Shown: in pieces, positions 22,565 to 34,090 of the stretch | Layout of the letters: each line of letters begins with the position of its first letter | Position numbering within the stretch: the first letter of the stretch is position 1 | From: Pelecanus crispus | Lineage: Eukaryota > Chordata > Aves > Pelecaniformes > Pelecanidae | Length of the DNA stretch: 64,000 nucleotides | Direction of reading: 5' to 3' | NCBI RefSeq assembly: GCF_030463565.1 | Contig: NC_134675.1 | Span: 16,699,862-16,763,861 of the forward strand | Translations under genes and position numbers: made by a program | Notes under the pieces: model-generated | What the model was told of the DNA's origin: nothing | The model's database searches: none | The model's input: the letters and a program-made list of their open reading frames with translations, nothing else

Positions 22565-24368
22565 GAGGAACAATAAGAAATATTTCTATAAATATATTCA
22601 CAACAAAAGGAGGGCTAAGGAGAATCTCCATCCTTTATTGGATGTGGGGGGAAACATAGTAACAAAGGCAGAGGAAAAGGCTGAGATACTTAATGCCACC
22701 TTTGCCTCAGTCTTTAATAGTCAGACCAATTGTTCTCTGGGTCCCAGCCCCCTGAGCTCTAAGACAGGGATGGGGAGCAGAACGAAGCCCCCATAATCCA
22801 AGGGGAAATGGTTAGTGACCTGCTACACCACTTAGACACACACAAGTCTATGAGGCCAGATGGGATCCACCCAAGGGTGCTGAGAGAGCTGGCGGAAGTG
22901 TTCACCAAGCCACTCTCCATCATTTATCAGCAGTCCTGGCTAACCGGGGAGATCCCAGTTGACTGGAAGCTAGCAAATGTAACACCCATCTACAAGAAGG
23001 GCTGGAAGGAGGATCTGGGGAACTACAGGCCTGTCAGCCTGACCTCGGTGCCAGGGAAGGTTATAGAGCAGATCATCCTGAGTGCCATCACATGGCATGT
23101 ACAGGGCAACCAGGCCCAGTCAGCATGGGTTTATGAAAGGCAGGTCCTGCTTGACTAACCTGATCTCCTATGACAAGGTGACCCGCTTAGTGGATGAGGG
23201 AAAGGCTGTGGATGTTGTCTACCTGGACTTTAGTTATGCCTTTGACACCATCCCCCACAGCATTCGCCTGGAAAAACTGGCTGCTCATGGCTTGGACGGA
23301 CGTACTCTTCGATGGGTAAAAAACTGGCTGGATGGCCGAGCCCAGAGAATTGTGGTGAATGGAGTTAAATCCAGTTGGTGGCCAGTCACAAGTGGTGTTC
23401 CCCAGGGCTCAGTATTGGTGCCAGTTGTTTTTAATATCTTTTTCAATGAGCTGGATGAGGGGATCGAGTGCATCCTCAGGAAGTTTGCAGATGACACCAA
23501 GTTGGGTGGGAATGTTGATCTGCTCGAGGGTAGGAAGCCTCTACAGAGGGATCTGGACAGGCTGGATTGATGGGCCAAGGCCAACTGTATGAGATTCAAC
23601 AAGGCCAAGTGCTGGGTCCTGCACTTGGGTCACAACAACCCCATGCAACGCTACAGGCTTGGGGAAGAGTGGCTGGAAAGCTGCCTGGCCGAAAAGGACC
23701 TGGGGGTGTTGGTTGATAGCCGGCTGAATATGAGCCGGCAGTGTGCCCAGGTGGCCAAGAAGGCCAACAGCATCCTGGCTTCTATCGGAAATAGTGTGGC
23801 GAGCAGGACTAGGGAAGTGATCATCCCCCTGTACTTGGCACTGGTGAGACTGCACCTGGAATACCATGTTTAGTTTTGGGCCCCTCACTACAAGAAAGAC
23901 ATTGGGGTGCTGGAGCACATTCAAAGAAGAGCAACAAAGCTGATGAGGGGCCTAGAGAATCTTATGAGGAGTGGCTGAGGGAACTGGGGTTGTTTAGTCT
24001 GGAGAAAAGGAGGCTGAGGGGAGACCTTTTCGCTCTCTACAACTGCCTGAAAGGAGGTTCTAACAAGGTGGGTGTCGGTCTCTTTTCCCAAGTAACAAGC
24101 GATAGGTTGAGAGGAAACGGCCTCAAGTTGCGCCAAGGGAGGTTTAGATTGGATATTAGGAGAAATGTCTTCACTGAAAGGGTTGTCAAGCACTGGAACA
24201 GGCTGCCCAGGGAAGTGGTTGAGTCCCCTTCCCTGGAGGTATTTAAAAGATGTGTTGATGTGGTGCTTAGGGACATGATTTAGTGGTGGACTTCGCAGTG
24301 CTAGGTTTATGGTTGGCCTCAATGATCTTAAGGGTCTTTTCCAACCTAAGTGATTCTATGCGTCTATT
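22565..24368 (+). mobile_element. CR1 LINE, 5'-truncated
   Basis: Begins in the ORF2 linker (about 22,565) and runs to a CR1 3' end near 24,360 (GGTCTTTTCCAACCTAAGTG). Open pieces: fingers 22,808-23,158, palm 23,082-23,570 with [10 protein letters not shown] and [10 protein letters not shown], thumb 23,589-23,873, C-terminus 23,876-24,283. Frame changes and stops (for example TGA at 23,568 and TAG at 23,872) make it inactive. Confidence 0.92.
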
Positions 24369-24899
24369 ATTCTAATATAAGTTGATCCATCTTCAGTGAT
24401 GTAGCTCTTTATTGCTCAGCCTTCATGCAGTCAATTGAGTTCAGTTGTGTTATATTGCTGGAAAAATGTATGTAATAACTAGATCCACTAAGTGACAGTG
24501 TTACACTCTCTACCTGTTTAGGTGTCCAGTCCCAGAATGGACCTTGAGTCCTGCAGTAGGTTTGGGAGGTTTCTGCTCAGGGCAGGAGACATTTAGACAC
24601 TTGAGAATGAGATTCATGTTGAAGTGGGTGAAAGAGTGGCTGTAGGAAATGTCAAGGATGGGATGCCACTCACTGGTAATTAAATGACTCGCTGTAAAGG
24701 TCAGAGGAATGTCAGCCTCCATTCGGGTTTCACTGTCTCCTGTAATTAGGAACCTTTGACCTTTAAAAAAGAATGAAGCAGGAGGTCATTTGGTAAAGAT
24801 GCCATATTCCAAATCTATACATACTTAGGAAGCTGGGTCTTCTCTACTTGTGTGGGGCTGCTGTTCTGTGCACCTGCAGAAAGAACCTGGATGGAGGAG
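24369..24899. other. Unique non-coding sequence
   Basis: Non-repetitive DNA between a CR1 and an LTR, with a nuclear-receptor-like AACCTTTGACCTTT at about 24,751. No exon recognised. It may be a remnant of a GLDC intron, given the GLDC exons further right. Confidence 0.4.
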
Positions 24900-25434
24900 T
24901 GTACTGGGTCTGGCTGGGTTGGAGCTCCTTTTCTTCATAGTACCTTGTATGGAGTTCCATTTTAGATTTGTGATTAAAATAGTGTTGATAACACACCAAT
25001 GTTTTAGCTATTACTGAACATTGCTTGCACAGTGTCAAGGCTTTCTGTTTCTCACTGTCCCTGCAGCAAGTAGGCCGGGGGTGGGCAAGAAGTTACGAGG
25101 GGACACAGCCAGGACAGCTAAACCAAACTGACCAAAGGCATATTCCATGCCATATAACGTCACACTCAGCAATAAAACTGGGAGGGTAGTCTTTCCAAAG
25201 TAGCTGTTGCTCGGAGACTGTTTGGGCATCAGTCTGATGGTGGGAGGTGGTGAGTGATTGCCTTTGCATCACTTGTTGTTTTTCCTCTCTTTCCTTCACT
25301 TATTCAACTGTCTTTATCTCGACCCATGAGTTTCTTGCCTTTGCTCTTCTGATTCTTTCCTCCATCTCGCTGGGATGGGGAGTGAGTGAGTGGCTGGTAG
25401 GTGCTTAGTTGCTGGCTGGGGTCAACCCACCACA
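24900..25434 (+). repeat. LTR of an ERVL-like element
   Basis: Starts TGTACTGGGTCTGGCTGGG and ends CAACCCACCACA. It holds the family block GTTGATAACACACCAATG (about 24,985), CCAAACTGACCAAAGG (about 25,122) and a TATA-like CAATAAAACTG (about 25,171). A primer-binding site follows at 25,443, so it is a 5' LTR. Confidence 0.8.
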
Positions 25435-26150
25435 GTCCTTTTTGGTGCCAAATGTGGGGCTTGAGGGGTTCAAGAGAATGATAGATTTCATTGGAGTGTG
25501 CTAGACTGAATTTATAGGTGTTATACCTGTTTAGCTGTTACTTGGCAGGTTGTTACTTGCTGTTGCTGGTCATGATGTTGACTTGTTTCCTCTCAATACT
25601 GGTTTATTTGTTCTCGTCTGCTCCATGGCGTGCTCCCTCTGTTGCTGTACATCAAAATCCAGGGCTTGTTAATGGCTGCTTTCAATTTTTGCTCTTTGCT
25701 GTGTTGTTTATCGCTTTGTTTTGCTTTGCCTGGGAGAGCTATGATAAAGGCACTGGCCTTGAGCCTAATCTGGTATTTGGGCCCTACATTGCTGCTGTCC
25801 CAGTACTCCAGGAATCGTCTCATGGAAACAATTAACAATTACACCTTTCTCCTCTGGCATCTTCCCACAATGATGCACATGGCTTGGAGGCCCATTCGAT
25901 GCTACACCACCTGGGGTTCCCACCATCTAAAGGGACGTAAGATTATCTATACTATTCTCTCCTTATAGTGTTAGCTCTAATAAATAGCATTTTAAATGAT
26001 ACCTTACAGAGTCTGAGTGCCTTTCTTGCTGGGATCATAATGGACCAGCACCTCCGGGTGACAAACGATTGCCTGGCACATCAGACCCACAGGAATATAA
26101 GGCTCTGGTTGACACTAGTGCACAGTGTACCCTAATGCCACCTGGGTATA
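25435..26150 (+). mobile_element. 5' internal part of an ERVL-like element
   Basis: Directly after the LTR come GTCCTTT and a primer-binding site, TGGTGCCAAATGTGGGGC (25,443), which resembles the 3' end of tRNA-Lys. Leader sequence follows, and near 26,098-26,150 a short frame reads LVDTSAQCTLMPPG, like a retroviral aspartic-protease active site with Ser in place of Gly. Gag is mostly missing. The element is cut at about 26,150 by a different LTR in reverse orientation. Confidence 0.65.
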
Positions 26151-26154
26151 GCAT

Positions 26155-26585
26155 TGAACAGGCCTCCAATCCACACACAGCACACTGGGCAGACCCTGTC
26201 CATAGAAGAGATTCTCTCATTTTGGTCATTCAAGCTATTTAAAGGATTTTCTTACAATAAAACAACTCTATTCATCATTTCCACTGTCAAACAGAAAGGA
26301 TGTTCACCTCTTGCTGCACTCCTAGATAAAGGCAAGGACACGCAGGCAGTCTAATCGTTGATACCAAGTGGGAGCTGCCCGCAGGCTTCTCCGCTACAAT
26401 TAGTTGGCTGTTTATCCTGCGGCCAAGGGATTTGTGCAGCATAACACAGGCCTGAAGTCCATGCTGTATGTACAGGATACCATGGCACAGCATAGGCCTG
26501 GGCCTAAGTAGGTTAACTGTTATGTGGATCACTAACCCCTCGATGTACAATGGTCTCCTGGTCAGGATCAATACATTCTGGTCTG
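26155..26585 (-). repeat. LTR remnant, same family as 41,609-42,225
   Basis: On the minus strand this aligns with the solo LTR at 41,609: both share TGATCCTGACCAG, GTGATCCACATAACAGTTAACC, the AGCTCCCACTTGGTA block and GATGAATAGAGTTG. It is shorter and diverged. Edges approximate. Confidence 0.65.
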
Positions 26586-26922
26586 AGCATTCGTTACCTG
26601 ACTCCTGTAATTGCAAACCAGAAGTCCCTTCATCAGGATCAGGAGGAGAGGTGTCCTCAGCCCTTCTGTTGCCTCTGGGGAATTGCTTGATAGAAACCAG
26701 AGCAGTAATCTTCCTGGATGAACCCATTTTAGCTGCTGTTTTTCCCTGCAATTCATGTACACAGGCTTCCAGGTCTGAGGTAGGTGCACTGTCCCACTTC
26801 CTCACGTCCATAGTCACGTAGATGGAACCACAGGGTGGCATGTAGTGTGCACCCACAGTTCCCTTTCATTTGAGCAGGGAAAGGCTGACTCTGTATGGCA
26901 CTCTTCATAGCCAAGACACTGG
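26586..26922 (-). mobile_element. ERV internal remnant, minus strand
   Basis: On the minus strand an open stretch (26,856-26,287) runs from here into the LTR remnant, with no complete conserved domain. It lies between two minus-strand LTR pieces, so it is most likely gag/leader DNA of an endogenous retrovirus. This rests mainly on position. Confidence 0.4.
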
Positions 26923-27962
26923 TGTGGTGGGTTGACCTTGGCTGGCTGCCAGGTGCCCACCAAGCCGCTCTTATCACCCCCCTTCCTCAACTGAACATGA
27001 GGAGAAAATATGAGGAAGGCTCATGGGTAGAGATAAGGACAGGGAGATCACTCACCAATTACCATCACGGGCAAACCAGACTTGACTTGGGGAAATTAAT
27101 TTAATCTATTGCCAATTAAACAGAGCAGGATAATGAGAAATAAGAATAAATCTAAAAACACCTTCCCCCCACCCCTCCCTTCTTCCTGGGGTCAACTTCA
27201 CTCCCGACTTCTCTACCTCCTCCCCCCGAGCAGCGCAGGGGGATGGGGAATGGGGGTTGTGGTCAGTTCATAATGCTTCTTCTCTGCCACTCCTTCCTCC
27301 TCATGCTCTTCCCCTGCTCCAGCATGGGGTCCCTCCCACGGGAACTTCTCCAACGTGAGTCCTTCCCCTGGGCTGCAGTTCTCCAAGAACCAGCATGGGT
27401 CCTTTCTACGGGGTGCAGTCCTTCAGGAACAGACTGCTCCAGCATGAGCCCCCTGTGGGGTCACAGGTCCTGCCAGAAAACATGCTCTAGCGTGGGCTCC
27501 TCTTCACAGGGTGCAGCTTCCTTCAAGGCACATCCACCTGCTCCAGTGTGGGGTCCTCTACGGGCTGCTGCACCATGGACCTCCATTGGGCTGCAGGGGA
27601 ACAGCCTGCCTCACCATGGTCTTCACCATGGGCTGCAGGGGAATCTCTGCTCTGGTGCCTGGAGCACCTCTTCCCCCTCCTTCTTCACTGACCTTGGTGT
27701 CTGCATATTTGTTCCTCTCACATTTTCTCACTCCTCTCTCCCAGCTGCTGTTGTGCAGCAGTTTTTTCCCCATTCTTAAATATGTTATCACAGAGGTAAC
27801 ACCAGCTTTGCTGATTGGCTCAGCTTTGACCAGTGGCAGGTCTGTCTTGGAGACAGCTGGAACTGGCTCTGTCCAACATGGAGGCAGCTTCTAGCAGCTT
27901 CTCACAGAAGCCACCCCTGCAGCCCCCCCGCTACCAAAACCTTGCCACATAAACCCAATACA
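26923..27962 (-). repeat. 1.04-kb LTR with an internal minisatellite
   Basis: On the minus strand it starts TGTATTGGGTTTATGTGGC and ends GTCAACCCACCACA, the same end as the LTR that precedes the tRNA-Lys complement at the window start. Between about 27,300 and 27,560 it contains degenerate tandem units with GCTCCAGCATG and CTGCAGTTCTCC. Part of that array also lies at 7,836-8,090. CCAAT-type GATTGGCTC is at about 27,815. Confidence 0.75.
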
Positions 27963-27974
27963 ATCTTGACCCAC

Positions 27975-28072
27975 AGGTTTTTTTCACCTTAGTTTTTCCC
28001 CCTGTCCTGCTGAGGAGGGGGAATGAGAGTGGCTTGGTGGGCACCTGGCATCCAGCCAAGGTTAACCCACCA
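27975..28072 (+). repeat. 3' end fragment of the same LTR family, opposite orientation
   Basis: About 100 bases ending GGTTAACCCACCACA, identical in layout to the LTR end seen at position 1 (GGTGGGCACCTGGCATCCAG). It forms a head-on inverted pair with the LTR at 26,923-27,962. Confidence 0.7.
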
Positions 28073-29255
28073 CAAGAGGGGAATAATTTGACAGACTAGT
28101 TCTGTAGAGGTGTTGCAATGAAAGAGGCATTTGGAAGTAGAAATGATACAAAACCATATAATGAACCTTCTCATCAGACTGTTTTCCTTAACTATTTCAT
28201 AGTTTAATGAAACAGTGGGAACAGGGGAAGCTGTAGTGTTGAGACCTCCAAATCTCTACTTGTGTCTTTGGTTACAGAAGAGACTGAAAATATATTTTTG
28301 GTATATACTTCTCTAAAATAGAAAAAATTCTTCTCCTCCTTTAAAACCCCATTCTTCTTGGTGGTGGTGGTGGTGGAGGAAATCCCCTTAGCAATGCAAA
28401 ATACTTCAGATGATTTCTAGAGTTCCCCAAATCTGTGTAACCCTTTCTAGGAAGTGTTCCAACTATGGTCATTCTGCCTTAAGGCAGACAAGTAATAGTG
28501 AATAATAGTTAAGTTTGTCAGAGAATACTATTTGTTTTCTTGCCAGTTTGAGCTGAATGGCACTTATAAAAAAAAAAAAACAAACCTGAAAATACATCTT
28601 GAATAGCACACATATTGTATATACCTCTCTAACTTAAGAGAGCCTGCATTTTAAGACAATACTATTTTCCCAAAGAAATAAAAGTAAATTGCAACTTTTG
28701 AAAGGTTCAGTAATGAAATGGAACTAGGGTCATATGGATCATGCATATAAATTTTAGACGACTTATCTCTAGCCTCCCTCTATAACATCAGATTTGAGCT
28801 CTTTGCCTAGTTTGAACATGGTGTTCTTGTATACTGCTAGTCTGGGGAGCTTGAGATAAAGCCTAGGACCCAATTTATACTGGAATGCTGGAAAACTGGA
28901 TTACTCTCTAGAGTATTTGTAAACAGGCACCTCTGCCTATCTCTGCTCATGGCAAATCTAATGCCTTCTTTTGAGGTAATGGGGCTCAAGGAGAACCCAT
29001 AGTCAAATACTCAGCTCTATTACGTTAGTTTCTTAAGTGTGTGGGTGTTGGTTTTGTTTCCTCAAATAGATATTCCTTGTGTGTCTTTATACTGTATTCT
29101 TCGCACACACACAAAAATAATACTATATTATAATTTAGGCTGGTTTTTAGATTGTTTCATTCTTCCATCAAATAAGCATGGTACATATTTTGTTCATTTA
29201 AAGGTTATGTAGCCCATGATGTAAGGGTATGTGCAAGGAAAGTGTCTGCTACTTT
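28073..29255. other. Unique sequence, no gene seen
   Basis: AT-rich non-repetitive DNA, probably degenerate intron. It has a short (GGT)n tract at about 28,360-28,378. No GLDC exon was recognised. Confidence 0.45.
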
Positions 29256-29259
29256 ATGG

Positions 29260-30070
29260 GTATCTGGTCAAAGGAGCCATAAACAAGAGCATACAGAGAG
29301 AAACCTGACCAACACATGATAGGAACAAACCTGGTAAGTCGCACTATTTGGTAAGGATATGTAGAGTTCGAGAATGTTTATTCTTTCAGTTGGGAGGAAA
29401 AAGAAAGGAAGGGAGACAAACACACAGAGACATAAAACCTGACCAATTAACCTTAACAAAGACAATAACCAGAAACAAACCTGGTCAGTCACACTAATTG
29501 ATGGGCTACCAAGAAACTGCAGGCAAATGGGAATTTGCAAGTGATAAGGATGTAACCCTGAGGGTCAAAGATGTTGGAAGGGGGGTCGGTGGGACTATTC
29601 CAGCTGATGAGGCAATGTGCAGGGGAAGGGGGAGCAAGGAGAAACAAAGTAGTGGAGGGGTAGACAGAAAGGGGTATAAACGGGTTCGGTCAAGTGTAAA
29701 ATGGGGCCAGTCAGTACGCTGGTGCTGGCTGCTGTGGGGGCACCGAGTATCTGTATCTTCTCCAAACCTGGGGGGGTGCGTGTGTATTCGCCAGAAAACT
29801 TCAAGCTGGACTAGCCAGCAAGTAGCAGGGGGGCCTCAGGTCCAGGCAGGTGTATCAGGCAGGCAAGGGTCTGTGCTGGTATGCCCAGGGGGACCTGTGA
29901 GTGTGGAATGGCTATGGGACGAGTGAGTGTGTGTTTGCTAGTGAGCATCAAGCTGGACTAGCCAGCGAGTAGGGGACCTGTGAAATGGGTAAGAGAGCCT
30001 GGGATCCTGGCAGGGATACCAGGTGGACAGAACAGGCTATGCCAGTACTCAAGGGATCTGCGAATGTGTG
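29260..30070 (+). repeat. Probable LTR of a class I-like endogenous retrovirus
   Basis: Has a TATA box GGGTATAAACGG (29,675) and downstream G-rich sequence with a repeated element CAAGCTGGACTAGCCAGC (about 29,802 and 29,949). This promoter-like layout suggests an LTR whose 3' part carries a short duplication. Neither end nor a target-site duplication could be fixed. Confidence 0.4.
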
Positions 30071-30845
30071 TGTGATTGTGCATTTAAAAGCAATAATGCC
30101 TCTGCAAGAGTAATAGTCCATGTAGACAATTCTGGTTCTTTGGCCTTGATAGTGCATATGACATCTCTCCAGGCATAAGGTCATGGGAGGCCGGGTAGAT
30201 GACTATCATTGTCATTGTCTTGCTGGCTTGTGCCACTGGAGTGAGCCCTTTTCTTGCCTATAGAAGATTCAAATCTCTGAGCTGCTGCTGGTCCTGGTCC
30301 CACTTCTGTAAGTTTGGGTGATCCACCTCAGTGGTCCACTCTGTGGGTAGGTCTGTGTTGATAGCTAAGTCACATCATAATGTCAAAGGCCAAGTTAAGT
30401 TCACTTCTTGATTATTGATAGTCAGTTTCAGATCCATATCATTTGCGGTGTCAGTCCCTACCATTTGAGGTTGGTGCTACCCTCCCAACACACCCATTCA
30501 TTTACAGTGGTCTATTGTCTGGGCCTTACCAGGGTTATATGCTGAAGTTCAGGGTGCTGTTGTGGCCACCCTTTCCATAAGTTTCCCAGTCCAACCCAAA
30601 AGCCCACAACAGAAGGATCATCTGAGAGACCAGGCAAGGTAGCCAGCTTTTTAATCTTCTCTGTATCCAAGGCAGCTACAACAAAGGCCCGCCAGTACCC
30701 TTTTGGGTCCTTCAGGTACCCCCTCCTGAGGTAGTCTATGCCAAGGATACACAGAGCCTTCGGGCCAATTACGATAGGATGCTTTTGCCATTTGTCCTCT
30801 GTTAAGCTCACCTCAGACTCCATCACAGACAACAGCTGGGATTCC
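30071..30845 (-). pseudogene. ERVL-like gag-protease region, minus strand
   Basis: A 106-codon open stretch (30,832-30,512) begins MSVMESEVSLTEDKW and contains IGPKALCILGIDYLRRG, which fits the protease end and the start of pol in ERVL-like elements. It points away from the plus-strand pol fragment that begins about 30,860, so the two halves meet head to head. Confidence 0.55.
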
Positions 30846-30859
30846 TTGTTGTAGCTTGC

Positions 30860-31955
30860 TGAGCGTCAAAGAACAGCAGATGCCAATTGCTACCTGGTAC
30901 TGGCGGGCCTTTGTTGTAAAAGCTGAGCAGATTAAACAGGAGATAGCTCACGAGGTAGCTCTTGGTCCTGTCTGTACAGGACCAGCTGTGCAAAATGTGC
31001 TCTACACGGCAGCTGGGGAGCATGGCCTCACCTGGAGTCTCTGGCAGAAAACACCAGGAGAAACCCAAGGTTAACCTCTAGGGTTTTGTAGCTGGGGGTC
31101 TGTTGTGGTTTAATCTAGTAGGCAGCTAAACACCACACAGCCATTTTACTCACTCCCCCCCATCCCCAGTGGGATGGGGGAGAGAATAGGAAAAAAAAAA
31201 GTAGAATTAGTGGGTTGAGATAAAGACAGTTTAATAGGACAGAAAAGGAAAGGATAATAATACTAATACTACTAATAATATACAAAAGTGATGCACAATG
31301 CAATTGCTCCCCAACCGCCGACTGATACCCAGCCAGTTCCCAAGCAGCGATCGCTGCCCCCCGGCCAACTCCCCCCAGTTTATATACTGAGCATGACATC
31401 ATATGGTATGGAATAGCCCTTTGGTCAGTTTGGATCAACTATTCTGGCTGTGCCCCCTCCCAGCTTCTTGTGCACCTGGCAGAGCATGGGAAGCTGACAA
31501 GTTCTTGACTAGCATAAGCAGTACTTAGCAACAACTAAAACATCAGTGTGTTATCAACATTCTTCTCCTACTAAATCCAAAACACAGCACTATGCCAGCT
31601 ACTAGGAAGAAAACTAACTCTATCCCAGCCAAAACCAGGACAGAGTCTTGAGTGTCAGAAACCCACTACACCCCGACTGAAAAAGCGATACTAGCAGCAT
31701 ATGAGGGAGTTTGAGCTGCTTCAGAAGTTGTTGGTACAGAAGCACAGCTCCTCTTGGCACTGCGATTGCCTGTGCTACACTGGATGTTCAGAGGAAACAT
31801 CCCCTCTACACATCATGCAACCGACACTAAGAAAGAGGGTAAGTAAGTGGGTAGCATTGATTACGCAACGAGCTTGACTGGGGAAGCCCAGCTGCCCAGG
31901 AATCCTGGAAGAGATCATGGACTGGCCATTCAACAACAGGCCCGCATTTTCCTTG
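30860..31955 (+). pseudogene. ERVL-like pol fragment split by an LTR
   Basis: Two pieces (30,860-31,100 and 31,643-31,955) match the same region of the pol copies at 250-700 and 37,060-37,510, including NVLYTAAGEHGLTWSLWQK and the later sequence around GATTACGCAACGAGCTTGAC. A minus-strand LTR (31,101-31,642) separates them. Stops and the junction with reversed sequence on the left make it non-functional. Confidence 0.75.
31101..31642 (-). mobile_element. Solo ERVL-type LTR inserted in older ERVL pol
   Basis: On the minus strand it starts TGTCCTGGTTTTGGCTGGG and ends ACCACAACA, 542 bp. It carries GTTGATAACACACTGATG and a TATA-like AGTATATAAACTGG (about 31,383). Flanking 5-mers GGGTC (31,096-31,100) and GAGTC (31,643-31,647) differ at one base and are probably an aged target-site duplication. 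Confidence 0.8.
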
Positions 31956-33145
31956 TTCAACCTTTTATTAGTAATGTAGTGGTAGAAACTCTTCTTGTTG
32001 CTCTTGATGGTCCTCTAGTTGAGCTTTGGCTTTCCTGACACCATCCCTAATGCTTGGGCAGTGTTTCTTTATTCCTCCTTTGTAGCCTGTCTGTACTGGT
32101 TTTGGCTGGGATAGAGTTCATTTTCTTCATGGTAGCTTGTATGATGCTATGTTTTGGATTTGTGATGAAAACAGTGTTGATAACACAGGGATGTTTTAGT
32201 TATTGCTGAACAGTGCTGACACAGCACCAAGGCTGCCTTTGTTTTCTCACACTTCTCAGTGAGTAGGCTGGGGGTGCACAAGAAGTTGGGAGGGGGCATA
32301 GGTGGGACAGCTGACCCTAACCTACCAAAGGGATATTTCATACCATATGATGTCGTGCTCAGTGATAAAAGCAGCAGGGAAGACGGAGGAAGGGGGGACA
32401 TGTGAAATTATGGCATTTGTCTTCCCAAGTAACCATTACGCATGATGAAGCCCTGCTTTTCTGGAAATGACTAAACACCTGCCTGCTGATGGGAAGTAGT
32501 GAATGGATTCCTTATTTTGCTTTGCTTGCGTGCACAGCTTTTGCTTTACTTATTAAAATATCTTTATCTCAACTTGCAAGTTTTCGCACTTTTGCCCTTC
32601 CATTTGTCTTTCCCATCCCACTCAGTGGGGAGTGAGTGAGTGGCTGTGTGGTGCTTAGCTGCTGGCTGGCATTAAATACGGCACCTGTCCTTGCTTTCAC
32701 CTACTCGATGCCCTCTTTTTGCATTGGAGCTCTACCATGAGTTCCCTGCTTAGCCAAGCTGGTCTTCTGGTACATCTACTTGTCTTCCTGAGTATTGGGA
32801 TGGACGGTAGTTTTCCTTGGACAATGATGTCCTTAGAGACCTCCCAGCTTTCTTGAGCTCCTTTGCCCTTCAGCACTACCTACCACCTACCAGTTTCCTG
32901 AATAAGCCAAAATCTCCTCTTCTGAAGTCCAGGGCCTGTACTCTGCTCCTTGCTTTCCTCATTACCCTCAGGAGCTTCAACTCTGCTAGTTCATGGACAC
33001 TGCAGCCAAGGCTTCCATTTATTATCACATCCCCAACCCATTCCAAGCACCAAGTTCCCCCCCCCCAAGGTCCATTTCCCTCTTCAACCAAGGCTTTGTT
33101 CCTAACCATGCCTCGTGTGCTGATTTTGGATCAGGAACCTGCAGA
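31935..33145 (-). mobile_element. Old CR1 relic split by an LTR
   Basis: Two pieces (about 31,935-32,091 and 32,684-33,145) match the CR1 linker and endonuclease regions on the minus strand; for example 32,880-33,105 encodes ALDFRRGDFGLFRK near the end of the endonuclease. Much more diverged than the other CR1 copies. Confidence 0.7.
32092..32683 (+). mobile_element. Solo ERVL-type LTR with target-site duplication in CR1
   Basis: 592 bp, from TGTACTGGTTTTGGCTGGG to ATACGGCA, with GTTGATAACACAGGGATG (about 32,175) and TATA-like TGATAAAAGC (about 32,361). The CR1 target sequence CCTGTC is repeated at both sides (32,086-32,091 and 32,684-32,689), proving insertion into a pre-existing CR1. Confidence 0.85.
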
Positions 33146-33587
33146 CTACACCAGATATTAGAAAGTGGTGGGTTGCTGCCAATGCCATCATGCCAAGAAT
33201 GGGTGCTGATATGGTGACACCAGGATGCTTCATCTGTCTGTCCAAGTTTTTCCTTGACATCCTGGAAAGCACCTCACCTCTACCCCAATCACTTTGGAAG
33301 GAAGTATTATCCTTTGGGTTGAGAACCGGAGAGAATCTAAAAGTGCAGCTTTTAAGACCATTCCATAAAGTCTGTGTGTGACTCTCCTCTACTATCAATA
33401 ACGCAGTGAGATACTCCCCTTTAGGTAGGAACTAAGGTTCTTTGAGCAATCTGCCCCCTCCAGTATATTGCGTACCTGTGTGTTCAGTCCTGAAAAGGGT
33501 TACAGAAAAGGCCTAAGAACTTGTTTTGTCATCTTTTAGGAAAAATAAGGTTGTCAACTGCTAGCTAATGCTTACATTAACTCCTAA

Positions 33588-33795
<208 letters not shown>

Positions 33796-34085
33796 AGAAT
33801 TATGTTCAGGTCTTGGATAATATCTTTAACCAAACTGAAAAATGCATAAAGGTTGACTCATTTCCTGTTTTAAATTGGTCTCTCTTTCAGATACCCTATG
33901 TTCAAGAGAACCTTTTGAGGCTAATTTCAGCTATATGCATGTAGTAACGTGGACTTGAAGGAGTGAGGATTCAGCATTGACACATTTAGTTGAATCCAGT
34001 CATCTCGTGTCTTAAACACATCTTTCTGCTTTAATTGTCACCACATACTCTGAACTGTATTGCCTCTTCTAAGTGGGCTCGTCCT
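33796..34085. other. GLDC intron remnant
   Basis: Non-repetitive DNA between the GLDC exon and a CR1. A stretch near 33,880-33,912 (after CTCTCTTTCAG) weakly resembles the short next GLDC exon around the Ser-Arg-Glu codons, but it is too diverged to call. Confidence 0.35.
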
Positions 34086-34090
34086 TTAGA

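Noticed and set aside
28360..28378. (GGT)n tract as a notable element
   Set aside because: A short simple repeat with nothing around it to suggest function.
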